Origin: an uncultured Muribaculaceae bacterium | GTDB taxonomy: Bacteria > Bacteroidota > Bacteroidia > Bacteroidales > Muribaculaceae | NCBI GenBank assembly: GCA_910584525.1 | Contig: CAJUAT010000033.1 | Location: 1 to 30,823 of the forward strand | Length of the DNA stretch: 30,823 bases | Direction of reading: 5' to 3' | Part shown: positions 15,258 through 21,795 of the stretch, piece by piece | Layout: the number at the start of each line of letters is the position of its first letter | How positions within the stretch are numbered: position 1 is the stretch's first letter | The notes under the pieces: generated by a model | The model's database searches: none | What the model saw: the letters and a program-made list of their open reading frames with translations, nothing else | What the model was told of the DNA's origin: nothing | Position numbers and translations under genes: made by a program

Positions 15258-15698
15258 ATGTTGAAACATTTACTCCGTATACTGTTTTCAGCCGGTCTGT
15301 TGGTAACAGGTCAGGCTTCTCACGCGCAGACATGCCGCGTGAACATAGGCACCAATGCGCAGGGCACTGTGAGCTATATGGAAGTATATGAATACGATTA
15401 TGTATCGGAGAAGCCGACCTTCCCCGGTGGCGACCGCAATCTGATGACGTTCATCAACGCCACCCGCAATTATCCCATCGACGCCTACCGCAAAGGGATC
15501 CAGGGTCGTGTCACGTGTGCCTTCATCGTCAATACCGACGGGAGCGTGAGCCATATCTCCGTGCTCCGCGGCGTAAACCCAAGCCTCAACAAAGAGGCTA
15601 TCCGAGTGCTCGGCGAAATGCCCGAATGGAATCCTGGCAAACTAAACGGCAAGCCCGTTCCCGTACGCGTAATCTGGTCCGTACCTTTCCGCAGATAA
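15258..15698 (+). CDS. Secreted stand-alone TonB C-terminal domain protein
   Basis: The 146-residue protein has a signal peptide (core about 8-18, likely cleavage after SHA at 23) and one TonB C-terminal domain (about 56-146): EKPTFPGGDRNLMTFI, YPIDAYRKGIQGRVTCAFIV, DGSVSHISVLRGVNPSLNKEAIRVL and MPEWNPGKLNGKPVPVRV are the usual Bacteroidota TonB-CTD blocks. It lacks the inner-membrane anchor plus proline-rich linker that real energy transducers need, and its signal looks cleavable. It is therefore more likely a free periplasmic domain that binds TonB boxes or peptidoglycan than a transducer. It is monocistronic, with its own promoter and a strong terminator. Confidence 0.85.
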   Translation: MLKHLLRILFSAGLLVTGQASHAQTCRVNIGTNAQGTVSYMEVYEYDYVSEKPTFPGGDRNLMTFINATRNYPIDAYRKGIQGRVTCAFIVNTDGSVSHISVLRGVNPSLNKEAIRVLGEMPEWNPGKLNGKPVPVRVIWSVPFRR

Positions 15699-15737
15699 CG
15701 CGACCAGCATCCGCAGTCAGCGATATATGAGAATCAA

Positions 15738-15775
15738 AAGCTCCGGTCACTGTGACAGTGCCGGAGCTTCTTTTT
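15738..15775. terminator. Strong bidirectional terminator
   Basis: A 14-bp stem with one bulged base (15738-15746 with 15761-15769; 15748-15752 with 15756-15760) and a 3-base loop is followed by five T on the plus strand (15771-15775) and preceded by four A. It can end both the TonB-CTD gene and the convergent winged-helix gene. Confidence 0.88.
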
Positions 15776-15790
15776 GTGTTCGCTTAGTGT

Positions 15791-15997
15791 TTAAACCAGG
15801 GTAACAACGAGGTCTTCATCGCTCATTGCCAGGGCAATCTTGCCTTCACGGCCAAGCCAGCCGAGAGCTGCCATCAGCTCGTCCTTCTTCAGTTTGGTCG
15901 CCTTCTTAAGGCCTTTCAGTCCAAGCATACGGGTCTCGCTGTTCTCCAGTGCCTTGTACACTTCACCGGCCCATGTGCCAATCGATTCAATGTTCAT
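15791..15997 (-). CDS. Small winged helix-turn-helix protein (DUF2582 type)
   Basis: The 68-residue protein reads IGTWAGEVYKALENSE, then GLKGLKKATKLKKDELMAALGWLGREGKIALAMS, a winged-helix fold with no other domain. It matches a small Bacteroidota family (DUF2582, PF10771). Function is unknown; DNA binding is only implied by the fold, and such small winged helices may also mediate protein contacts. It is a single-gene unit converging on the TonB-CTD gene, with a shared terminator. The start at 15997 matches the family N-terminus. Confidence 0.85.
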   Translation of the reverse strand: MNIESIGTWAGEVYKALENSETRMLGLKGLKKATKLKKDELMAALGWLGREGKIALAMSDEDLVVTLV

Positions 15998-16033
15998 TTT
16001 TAAAAAATTTTGGATAACTTTTTATTTCGGGTG

Positions 16034-16064
16034 CAAAGGTCTTAATTTTTTATTTAATATCAAA
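16034..16064 (-). promoter_or_regulatory. Likely promoter of the small winged-helix gene
   Basis: On the minus strand TTTG (16061-16064), a 19-bp spacer and GACCTTTG (16034-16041, one mismatch to TAnnTTTG) lie about 40 bp upstream of the start at 15997. Confidence 0.5.
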
Positions 16065-16109
16065 ATAAATTTTCTTTTTAAGTTCCTTATCTTGCACTTC
16101 TTTTAAAAC

Positions 16110-16130
16110 AACACGTAATTTTTTCGTGTT
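16110..16130. repeat. Short inverted repeat in the AT-rich gap upstream of rsgA
   Basis: AACACG (16110-16115) and CGTGTT (16125-16130) flank nine AT-rich bases. It lies between the divergent winged-helix gene and rsgA and could be an operator or a weak hairpin; nothing further supports either. Confidence 0.35.
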
Positions 16131-16221
16131 ATTTAATATTTCAACAACTAATTCGCCTGATTTGTTATATTTTCCCCTCGATTAAATAGTAGTATATCGT
16201 GACTTTGCGTTATTATATAAG

Positions 16222-16229
16222 TAATTTTG
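16222..16229 (+). promoter_or_regulatory. Possible -7 element of the rsgA promoter
   Basis: TAATTTTG fits the -7 consensus, but no TTTG stands at the normal spacing, and the ATG at 16241 is only 11 bp away. If real it supports the 16241 start over the upstream one at 16199. Confidence 0.3.
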
Positions 16230-16240
16230 AACAGTTACTT

Positions 16241-17230
16241 ATGACCAGAAAAAAGAGCAAGGCTGATTCGGCTAGAATCACAGGTTCCACTACACTGACG
16301 GGGACTGTGGTGCGCAATACCGGCAGCGCATATACCGTAAGGCTTGATAACGGCGCGGAGACAAGCTGCCGCGTAAAAGGGAATTTCCGTATCAAGGGAA
16401 TACGCACCACCAACCCTGTGGCCGTAGGCGACAGAGTGACCGTGGCGCATGCCGCCGACGACGCCGACTATATAATAGCTGTCGAACCGCGCAGAAACTA
16501 TATAATACGCCGGGCATCCAACCTGTCGAAAGAGTCGCACATCCTGGCGGCCAACCTCGATCTGGCCGTTCTCGTGGCATCGCTCAAAGATCCGACCACC
16601 CCCACTACATTCATCGACCGCTTTCTGGCCACCGCCGAAGCCTACGGCGTGCCCGCAGCCATAGCCCTCAACAAATGTGACACATGGGACGACGATGACC
16701 GCGAACTTGCCGACGGCATCAAGTATCTGTATGAGTCGATAGGATACCCGGTATATATTGTCTCGGCCAAGTCGGGCGAAGGGCTTGACTCCTTTATGGA
16801 GAATTTGCGGGGCAAGGTTACGCTTTTCGCCGGCAATTCGGGTGTAGGCAAATCATCGCTGATCAACGCGCTCGTGCCTGGCGCCGAACTGCGCACCGGA
16901 GCCATCTCCGACGTGCACCATACCGGAATGCACACCACCACCTTCTCCGAAATGATTCCTCTGCCTGACGGCGGCGACATAATCGACATACCCGGCATAA
17001 GAGGATTCGGCACCATCGATTTCGAGATCTCCGAAGTGTCGCATTACTTCCCCGAAATATTCCGCACAGGCCGCGGATGCCGCTACAGCGACTGCAAACA
17101 TATAGACGAGCCGGGATGTGCTGTCATCCCGGCTGTCGAAAACCATTATATTTCTGAAAGCCGCTACGCTTCCTACCTCTCGATACTCGATGAGATACGC
17201 GACCCGTCGAAGTACCGTAAGCCCTTCTGA
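16241..17230 (+). CDS. rsgA: Ribosome small subunit-dependent GTPase A
   Basis: RsgA is a circularly permuted GTPase that proofreads late 30S assembly. From ATG 16241 the protein has 329 residues: an N-terminal OB fold (about 18-85), then the permuted GTPase with G4 NKCD (144-147), SAK (175-177), G1 GNSGVGKSS (198-206) and G3 DIPGIRGFG (249-257), and the C-terminal zinc knuckle C-x4-C-x-H-x5-C (Cys280, Cys285, His287, Cys293). All key residues are present. The frame extends upstream to 16199, but MTRKKSK is the more usual beginning. Its stop TGA abuts the typA stop on the other strand. Confidence 0.96.
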   Translation: MTRKKSKADSARITGSTTLTGTVVRNTGSAYTVRLDNGAETSCRVKGNFRIKGIRTTNPVAVGDRVTVAHAADDADYIIAVEPRRNYIIRRASNLSKESHILAANLDLAVLVASLKDPTTPTTFIDRFLATAEAYGVPAAIALNKCDTWDDDDRELADGIKYLYESIGYPVYIVSAKSGEGLDSFMENLRGKVTLFAGNSGVGKSSLINALVPGAELRTGAISDVHHTGMHTTTFSEMIPLPDGGDIIDIPGIRGFGTIDFEISEVSHYFPEIFRTGRGCRYSDCKHIDEPGCAVIPAVENHYISESRYASYLSILDEIRDPSKYRKPF

Positions 17231-19027
17231 TCAACGCGCCGCACGCTTGCGGTCGCTCTCGTCAAGGAGTATCTTGCGCAGCCTGATATGATGAGGCGTT
17301 ACCTCAACATATTCGTCTTCCTTTATGTATTCAAGAGCCTCCTCGAGGCTGAACACCACCGGAGGCACGATGCGCGCCTTGTCGTCGGTACCGCTGGCTC
17401 GAACGTTGGTGAGCTTCTTCGACTTGGTAACGTTGACCACTATATCATTGTCCTTGGCGTTTTCGCCCACCACCTGTCCGGCATATACCTCCTCCTGCGG
17501 GAAGATGAAGAATCGTCCGCGGTCCTGAAGCTTGTCGATGGCATAAGCGTAAGCGGTACCGCTCTCATGGGCTATCAGCGAACCGTTGGTACGGCGTTCT
17601 ATGTCGCCTTTCCAGGGCTGATAGCTCAGGAACCGGTGAGCCATGATGGCTTCGCCGGCAGTGGCCGTAAGGATGTTGTTGCGCAGTCCTATGATGCCGC
17701 GGCTCGGGATGGCGAACTCTATGTCCACACGGTCATTGCGCGTCTCCATCGACAGTATGTCGCCTTTGCGACGTGTCACCATATCGATCACCTTCGATGA
17801 ATATTCTTCGGGCACATTGATGCTGAGCGCCTCCACAGGCTCGCATTTCTTGCCGTCAATCTCCTTGACGATTACCTGCGGCTGGCCAACCTGAAGTTCG
17901 TAACCTTCGCGGCGCATCGTCTCGATGAGTATCGACAGATGAAGCACGCCACGGCCAAATACCGTCCACATATCCTCCCGGTCACCTTTCTCGACGCGAA
18001 GGGCAAGATTCTTGTCCAGCTCCCGGTCCAGGCGCTCCTGGATATGACGCGAGGTCACGAACTTGCCGTCCTTGCCGAAGAACGGCGAGTCGTTGATGGT
18101 GAAGGTCATCGACATTGTCGGCTCGTCGATGGCTATGCGCGGCAGAGCCTCCGGCTTGTCGTAGAGCGTCACCGTATCGCCGATCTCGAAATTGTCGAGT
18201 CCGACTATGGCACAGATGTCGCCGCTGTCTACATGGTCCGTCTTCACGCGGCCCATTCCCTCGAAAGTCTGCAGCTCCTTAATTTTCTGACGTGTCACGG
18301 TGCCGTCTTTCTTGCAGAGCCCTACTTCCATTCCTTCGCGGAGAGTGCCTCTGTGCACGCGACCCACGGCGATGCGGCCGACATACTGGCTGTAGTCAAG
18401 GCTCGTGATGAGCATCTGCGGGTCGCCTTCAAGCTGCGTGGGAGCAGGTATGTATTTGATTATGGCATCGAGCAGGGCCGTGATGTCGCCGGAAGGCTTT
18501 TCCCAGTCGTCGCTCATCCAGTTCTGCTTGGCGGAGCCATAGATGGTGGGGAAATCGAGCTGGTCTTCGGTAGCGTCGAGATTGAACATAAGGTCGAAAA
18601 CCATCTCGTTGACCTCGCCGGGACGGCAGTTTGGCTTGTCAACCTTGTTGACCACCACCACCGGCTTGAGGCCCATCTGGATAGCCTTCTGCAATACGAA
18701 ACGCGTCTGGGGCATCGGGCCCTCGAAAGCATCCACAAGCAGCAGACACCCGTCGGCCATGTTGAGCACGCGCTCAACCTCCCCGCCGAAGTCGGCATGC
18801 CCCGGCGTGTCGATGATATTGATTTTTGTACCCTTATAATTGATGGAGACGTTCTTCGACAATATCGTTATGCCGCGTTCACGCTCCAGGTCATTGTTGT
18901 CGAGAATCAGTTCTCCCGTGCTCTGGTTGTCGCGAAACAGGTGTCCGGCCAGAAGCATCTTGTCTACCAATGTTGTCTTGCCATGGTCCACATGGGCGAT
19001 TATGGCAATATTGCGGATCTCTTGCAT
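17231..19027 (-). CDS. typA: Ribosome-associated translational GTPase TypA/BipA
   Basis: TypA is an EF-G-like GTPase acting in 50S assembly and stress adaptation. The 598-residue protein has full length: G1 AHVDHGKTTL, switch region DNNDLERERGITILSKN, G3 DTPGHADFGGEVERVL, G4 NKVDKPN, G5 GSAKQNW, then beta-barrel, EF-G III/V-like domains (FGRGVLHLSILIETMRREGYE) and the BipA-specific C-terminal domain (HESGTAYAYAIDKLQDRG, VTKSKKLTNVRA). It starts at ATG 19027. A TAATTTTG element 27 bp upstream on the same strand is a likely -7 box. Its stop meets that of rsgA with no gap. Confidence 0.97.
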   Translation of the reverse strand: MQEIRNIAIIAHVDHGKTTLVDKMLLAGHLFRDNQSTGELILDNNDLERERGITILSKNVSINYKGTKINIIDTPGHADFGGEVERVLNMADGCLLLVDAFEGPMPQTRFVLQKAIQMGLKPVVVVNKVDKPNCRPGEVNEMVFDLMFNLDATEDQLDFPTIYGSAKQNWMSDDWEKPSGDITALLDAIIKYIPAPTQLEGDPQMLITSLDYSQYVGRIAVGRVHRGTLREGMEVGLCKKDGTVTRQKIKELQTFEGMGRVKTDHVDSGDICAIVGLDNFEIGDTVTLYDKPEALPRIAIDEPTMSMTFTINDSPFFGKDGKFVTSRHIQERLDRELDKNLALRVEKGDREDMWTVFGRGVLHLSILIETMRREGYELQVGQPQVIVKEIDGKKCEPVEALSINVPEEYSSKVIDMVTRRKGDILSMETRNDRVDIEFAIPSRGIIGLRNNILTATAGEAIMAHRFLSYQPWKGDIERRTNGSLIAHESGTAYAYAIDKLQDRGRFFIFPQEEVYAGQVVGENAKDNDIVVNVTKSKKLTNVRASGTDDKARIVPPVVFSLEEALEYIKEDEYVEVTPHHIRLRKILLDESDRKRAAR

Positions 19028-19053
19028 GTATGTCTAATACCGTTTTGAAACCG

Positions 19054-19061
19054 CAAAATTA
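19054..19061 (-). promoter_or_regulatory. Likely -7 element of the typA promoter
   Basis: The minus strand reads TAATTTTG here, 27 bp before the typA start. No good TTTG is seen at 19-20 bp upstream, so the promoter is only half supported. Confidence 0.45.
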
Positions 19062-19119
19062 CAAAAAAAAGCTGAAAGCCGACACCTTTCCCGCCAAAAA
19101 TTATCTCGCTTTTACTAAC

Positions 19120-19141
19120 CTGGCACATACCTGGCACATAC
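19120..19141. repeat. Two tandem copies of an 11-bp unit
   Basis: CTGGCACATAC occurs twice in direct succession (19120-19130, 19131-19141) in the gap between typA and the lipoprotein gene, just before the hairpin at 19151. No function is evident. Confidence 0.75.
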
Positions 19142-19150
19142 TGATGATAA

Positions 19151-19182
19151 AGGGCTGACTCCCGATAACAGGTGTCAGCCCT
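19151..19182 (-). terminator. Hairpin after the C10 protease/lipoprotein unit
   Basis: A perfect 9-bp stem (19151-19159 with 19174-19182) encloses 14 bases. It lies 45 bp past the lipoprotein stop (19227) on the minus strand, where it is followed only by TTTAT. The better T run (AATTTTT) is on the plus strand. It probably terminates the minus-strand unit, with moderate efficiency. Confidence 0.5.
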
Positions 19183-19226
19183 AATTTTTGATTCCGTTCC
19201 TTAAAAGATTTTACTGGACAGAACTC

Positions 19227-19997
19227 TCATTTTTTCAATTTACTCCAGTAGTCCTTGTCGATGAAGCTCTGGATAGAATCGAGTTGAATCGTGTAAGAAG
19301 CATTAGGCACCGAGTCGCCATATTCCTTTCTGACTTCATCCAGCACATATTGACATGCCTCTTTCTCGGAATTGAACACCCGTTCATAGCGGCTTGCGTC
19401 TGTTAAACGAGAACCTTGATACTCCGAAACGAATTTAATTTTTTCATTGGCGGTTCCCCCCCATGTCCATACCGTTTCTTTTTCAATCGTCATGCTCGAG
19501 GCGCTAAGTTCGGTAACTGTCCCCGTAAAATCTCCTATTCCAAAGGCGGCATATTTGATAGAAAACCCATTGTCACCCTTATCGAACTCAAAGGGTCTGC
19601 ATAGATACAGTTTCCCGTCGATTCTCTTTTTCTCACAGTACAATGTCCATGACACCCGTAGATCATGCATTTCCTTGTACGTACCCCATATGCCGAATCT
19701 AGTTAAAGTTTTGCCATCCAGAAATACTATTTCACTGTGATTTTCAAGATAGGGAGATGCACTGATTTCTCTTTCATCCCGCTCCCACCTATTCTTCTTT
19801 TCATTATACAGGTATCTATGAACCGAAACCCTGTTATAGGCTACATCTTCAGTACCATTTATCAGTTTGTCGACCATTTCAGAATCAACTACTTTGACTT
19901 CATCGATTCCCTCTTCCTTGTCACAGGAAGCCAGCATGAGGCAGAACAGTCCAACTGCCAACATACTTATTAACACGTACTTCTTCATATATTTCAT
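19227..19997 (-). CDS. Lipoprotein of unknown function coupled to a C10 protease
   Basis: I do not recognise this 256-residue protein. It has a lipoprotein signal (hydrophobic core 7-22, lipobox LASC with Cys25) and a short acidic region (DKEEGIDEVKVVDSE). A body of about 220 residues alternates charged and aromatic segments and looks like all-beta or mixed structure (for example RFGIWGTYKEMHDLRVSWTL and VTELSASSMTIEKETVWTW). No catalytic motif is visible. Its ATG overlaps the stop of the upstream C10 peptidase (ATGA), so the two are made together. In Bacteroides fragilis some C10 proteases have adjacent inhibitor genes, but those are smaller; an inhibitor or anchoring role here is an inference. 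DNA is AT-richer than the flanks. Confidence 0.8.
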   Translation of the reverse strand: MKYMKKYVLISMLAVGLFCLMLASCDKEEGIDEVKVVDSEMVDKLINGTEDVAYNRVSVHRYLYNEKKNRWERDEREISASPYLENHSEIVFLDGKTLTRFGIWGTYKEMHDLRVSWTLYCEKKRIDGKLYLCRPFEFDKGDNGFSIKYAAFGIGDFTGTVTELSASSMTIEKETVWTWGGTANEKIKFVSEYQGSRLTDASRYERVFNSEKEACQYVLDEVRKEYGDSVPNASYTIQLDSIQSFIDKDYWSKLKK

Positions 19998-21202
19998 TTA
20001 TTGGGATAAACAGAAGGCAAATAACGGAGATTTACGTAACGATAGGTTAAAGATGCCGTGTCTGATTCATACGGCACATCTTTCCATCCTTGTATGGCCC
20101 CAACCTTGTAATAGCCATTACTGTTGCCGCCATCTCCCCATACATAGTAATCAAAATACTCAGTATACGGACCGGCAACATTTGTGGCATTTTCCGGGTA
20201 ATATAGAGATAACTGTCCATCACGAACCCACATGTGACCTATTTCGCTAACTTCATTATTTTTAGAAGCCGCGCCCTTAACAAGTATTGGCACCTGAGAC
20301 GAATGAACATGCGAATTATAGAAATATGCTGACGAGCTCCAGTCCTCTTCTACAATGTAACCGAGACTTCTTAATGTAGGTATTACATAATAATTAGACG
20401 TTTCAGTCACCTCCAGACCATAAACACTGTGGAGGTAATACTTTCCCATCGTTGCCAACAACCAGGCTATTTCTCCATAGTCTCCGAATGAATTACCCCG
20501 TACTCTTTGCCAATTTACAGAATGCCCATTTATAACGGCTGGCCATTGGTAATGAGACAGAATCATACTCACAGCCAACGGAACACATCCTACAGCACAA
20601 TGCGGCTCATATCCCAAATTGGTTCCACCTACAGTCTCGCACTGGGAATTGAACGGGTCTTGCTGATGCCACTCTCTAACATACTTTGATAGATAGGGTC
20701 CGCTTTTAGTCACAGTAGGGCCTACATATATTGGCTCAGACACCTTTATAGAGTCCTTATCATCTCTACCAACGCCCCCAATTGACGAGCAAACACTGGA
20801 AATATAGTAGGCAAGTCCTTCATTTTTTGTTGTATCGGAAAGACTGATATTATTCTCATTGTTGATTCCGTACAATTCATAGGTTGAACCTCTCTTTGCC
20901 ATCAGCACAAAGCCTTCATTGTCCTGATAGTTCACTACCGACAAGATTGTGTCAGATCCACTTCTTGTAGCTGATGTTGTGACGTATTCCACACTCTTGA
21001 CAACACGCGATTTTGCACGAGTGTTTTGGAATACCATTCCCATGTAGTCATTCGCAGCGGCGATGACATCGTTGTTAGTGACTGTGCTCTCATGCTGGTC
21101 TGCAGCCACCAAATCATGCATATCTGATTGATTGCATGACACCAATGGCATTACCCCCAACACAGCAAGCATTGCTGCGACTCTTAGAAGTTTTTGTTTC
21201 AT
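19994..21202 (-). CDS. C10-family (streptopain-like) cysteine peptidase lipoprotein
   Basis: The protein has a lipoprotein signal (lipobox LVSC, Cys23), then an N-terminal propeptide of the Spi/C10 type (about 40-175; VVNYQDNEGFVLMAKRG resembles the usual NF..GFVI.S block) and the C10 catalytic domain. The nucleophile is Cys206 in HCAVGCVPLAVSMILSHYQWP, the same context as streptopain. The general base is His323 in IGHMWVRDG. The WGDGGNSNGYYKV block (355-367) is the usual C-terminal Trp-Gly motif. All key residues are present, so it should be an active, membrane-anchored secreted protease after propeptide removal. Length (402) is typical. It has its own promoter (21304-21334) and an unusual leader of about 95 bases, and it overlaps the downstream lipoprotein by 4 bp. 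The region is AT-rich against GC-rich neighbours, suggesting acquisition. Confidence 0.92.
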   Translation of the reverse strand: MKQKLLRVAAMLAVLGVMPLVSCNQSDMHDLVAADQHESTVTNNDVIAAANDYMGMVFQNTRAKSRVVKSVEYVTTSATRSGSDTILSVVNYQDNEGFVLMAKRGSTYELYGINNENNISLSDTTKNEGLAYYISSVCSSIGGVGRDDKDSIKVSEPIYVGPTVTKSGPYLSKYVREWHQQDPFNSQCETVGGTNLGYEPHCAVGCVPLAVSMILSHYQWPAVINGHSVNWQRVRGNSFGDYGEIAWLLATMGKYYLHSVYGLEVTETSNYYVIPTLRSLGYIVEEDWSSSAYFYNSHVHSSQVPILVKGAASKNNEVSEIGHMWVRDGQLSLYYPENATNVAGPYTEYFDYYVWGDGGNSNGYYKVGAIQGWKDVPYESDTASLTYRYVNLRYLPSVYPNK

Positions 21203-21303
21203 TGTTGTTTAAATTTAAAATAAATCCTATTCCTATCTAAAACCATTATTGCATCAAAATTCCAAATAGCGTTAACTGTTTTAGCAGGTCAATAATCACA
21301 CCG

Positions 21304-21334
21304 CAAATATATAAAAATATTAATTAATTTCAAA
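21304..21334 (-). promoter_or_regulatory. Promoter of the C10 protease unit, Bacteroidota type
   Basis: On the minus strand TTTG (21331-21334), a 19-bp spacer and TATATTTG (21304-21311) match the -33/-7 consensus. The rest of the gene-free stretch 21203-21483 is AT-rich leader and spacer in which I see no gene, RNA or clear terminator. Confidence 0.7.
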
Positions 21335-21483
21335 ATATTTTTAAAAATTTTATTTAGCGAATGATAATTTTTTTAAATATGCCTCAATTTTATTCTATAT
21401 TCCAATCTATTTTTCTGTGCATTAACGACGGTGATAATTGAATGACTGAATGAAATATGAATACTACATAAGCGTGGCGGAAT

Positions 21484-21795
21484 CTAAGGCCGGGCGGTGC
21501 TGATCGTGTCGGTGAGGAAGTCGCGGGGTTGTGCAGCTGGTGCGGAGGGGGTGTGCTTTCCTCCTTTCTTCTTTTTGCCACGTCTGACGGAATTGTCGCT
21601 CTTCCTCCCCTTTCCGCTCTTAGCCCTCTTTTTCGAGCGGTATATGGTGTCGGTCTGTGTCTTATAGATGGTGACAGTCTCGGGGATGTCGGTGGCGCGA
21701 CGGCACTGTCGCAGCCATAATCCTGCGCCACATATCAGCAGCGTGATTATTATCAGCCACACCGCTCCCCAACGCTCGTTACGTCCCAGCCTCAT
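21484..21795 (-). CDS. Small basic single-pass membrane protein at the end of the tam operon
   Basis: I do not recognise this 103-residue protein. A hydrophobic helix at about 10-28 (WGAVWLIIITLLICGAGLWL) is followed by a short polar stretch (VTIYKTQTDTIYRSKKR) and a lysine/arginine/glycine-rich tail (55-81), then a proline/alanine segment. The charge pattern (few positives before the helix, many after) would suit a cytoplasmic tail. Its ATG shares one base with the TamL stop (TGATG), the classical coupling arrangement, so it is very likely a real gene cotranslated with tamL. Similar VTIYKTQTDTIY-like segments occur in small Bacteroidales proteins, but I cannot name a family. Confidence 0.65.
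   Translation of the reverse strand: MRLGRNERWGAVWLIIITLLICGAGLWLRQCRRATDIPETVTIYKTQTDTIYRSKKRAKSGKGRKSDNSVRRGKKKKGGKHTPSAPAAQPRDFLTDTISTARP

Noticed and set aside
17939..19048. 369-codon plus-strand open frame opposite typA
   Set aside because: It is antisense to a fully conserved gene; the composition is His/Val/Leu/Asp-rich as expected from reversed GC-rich codons.
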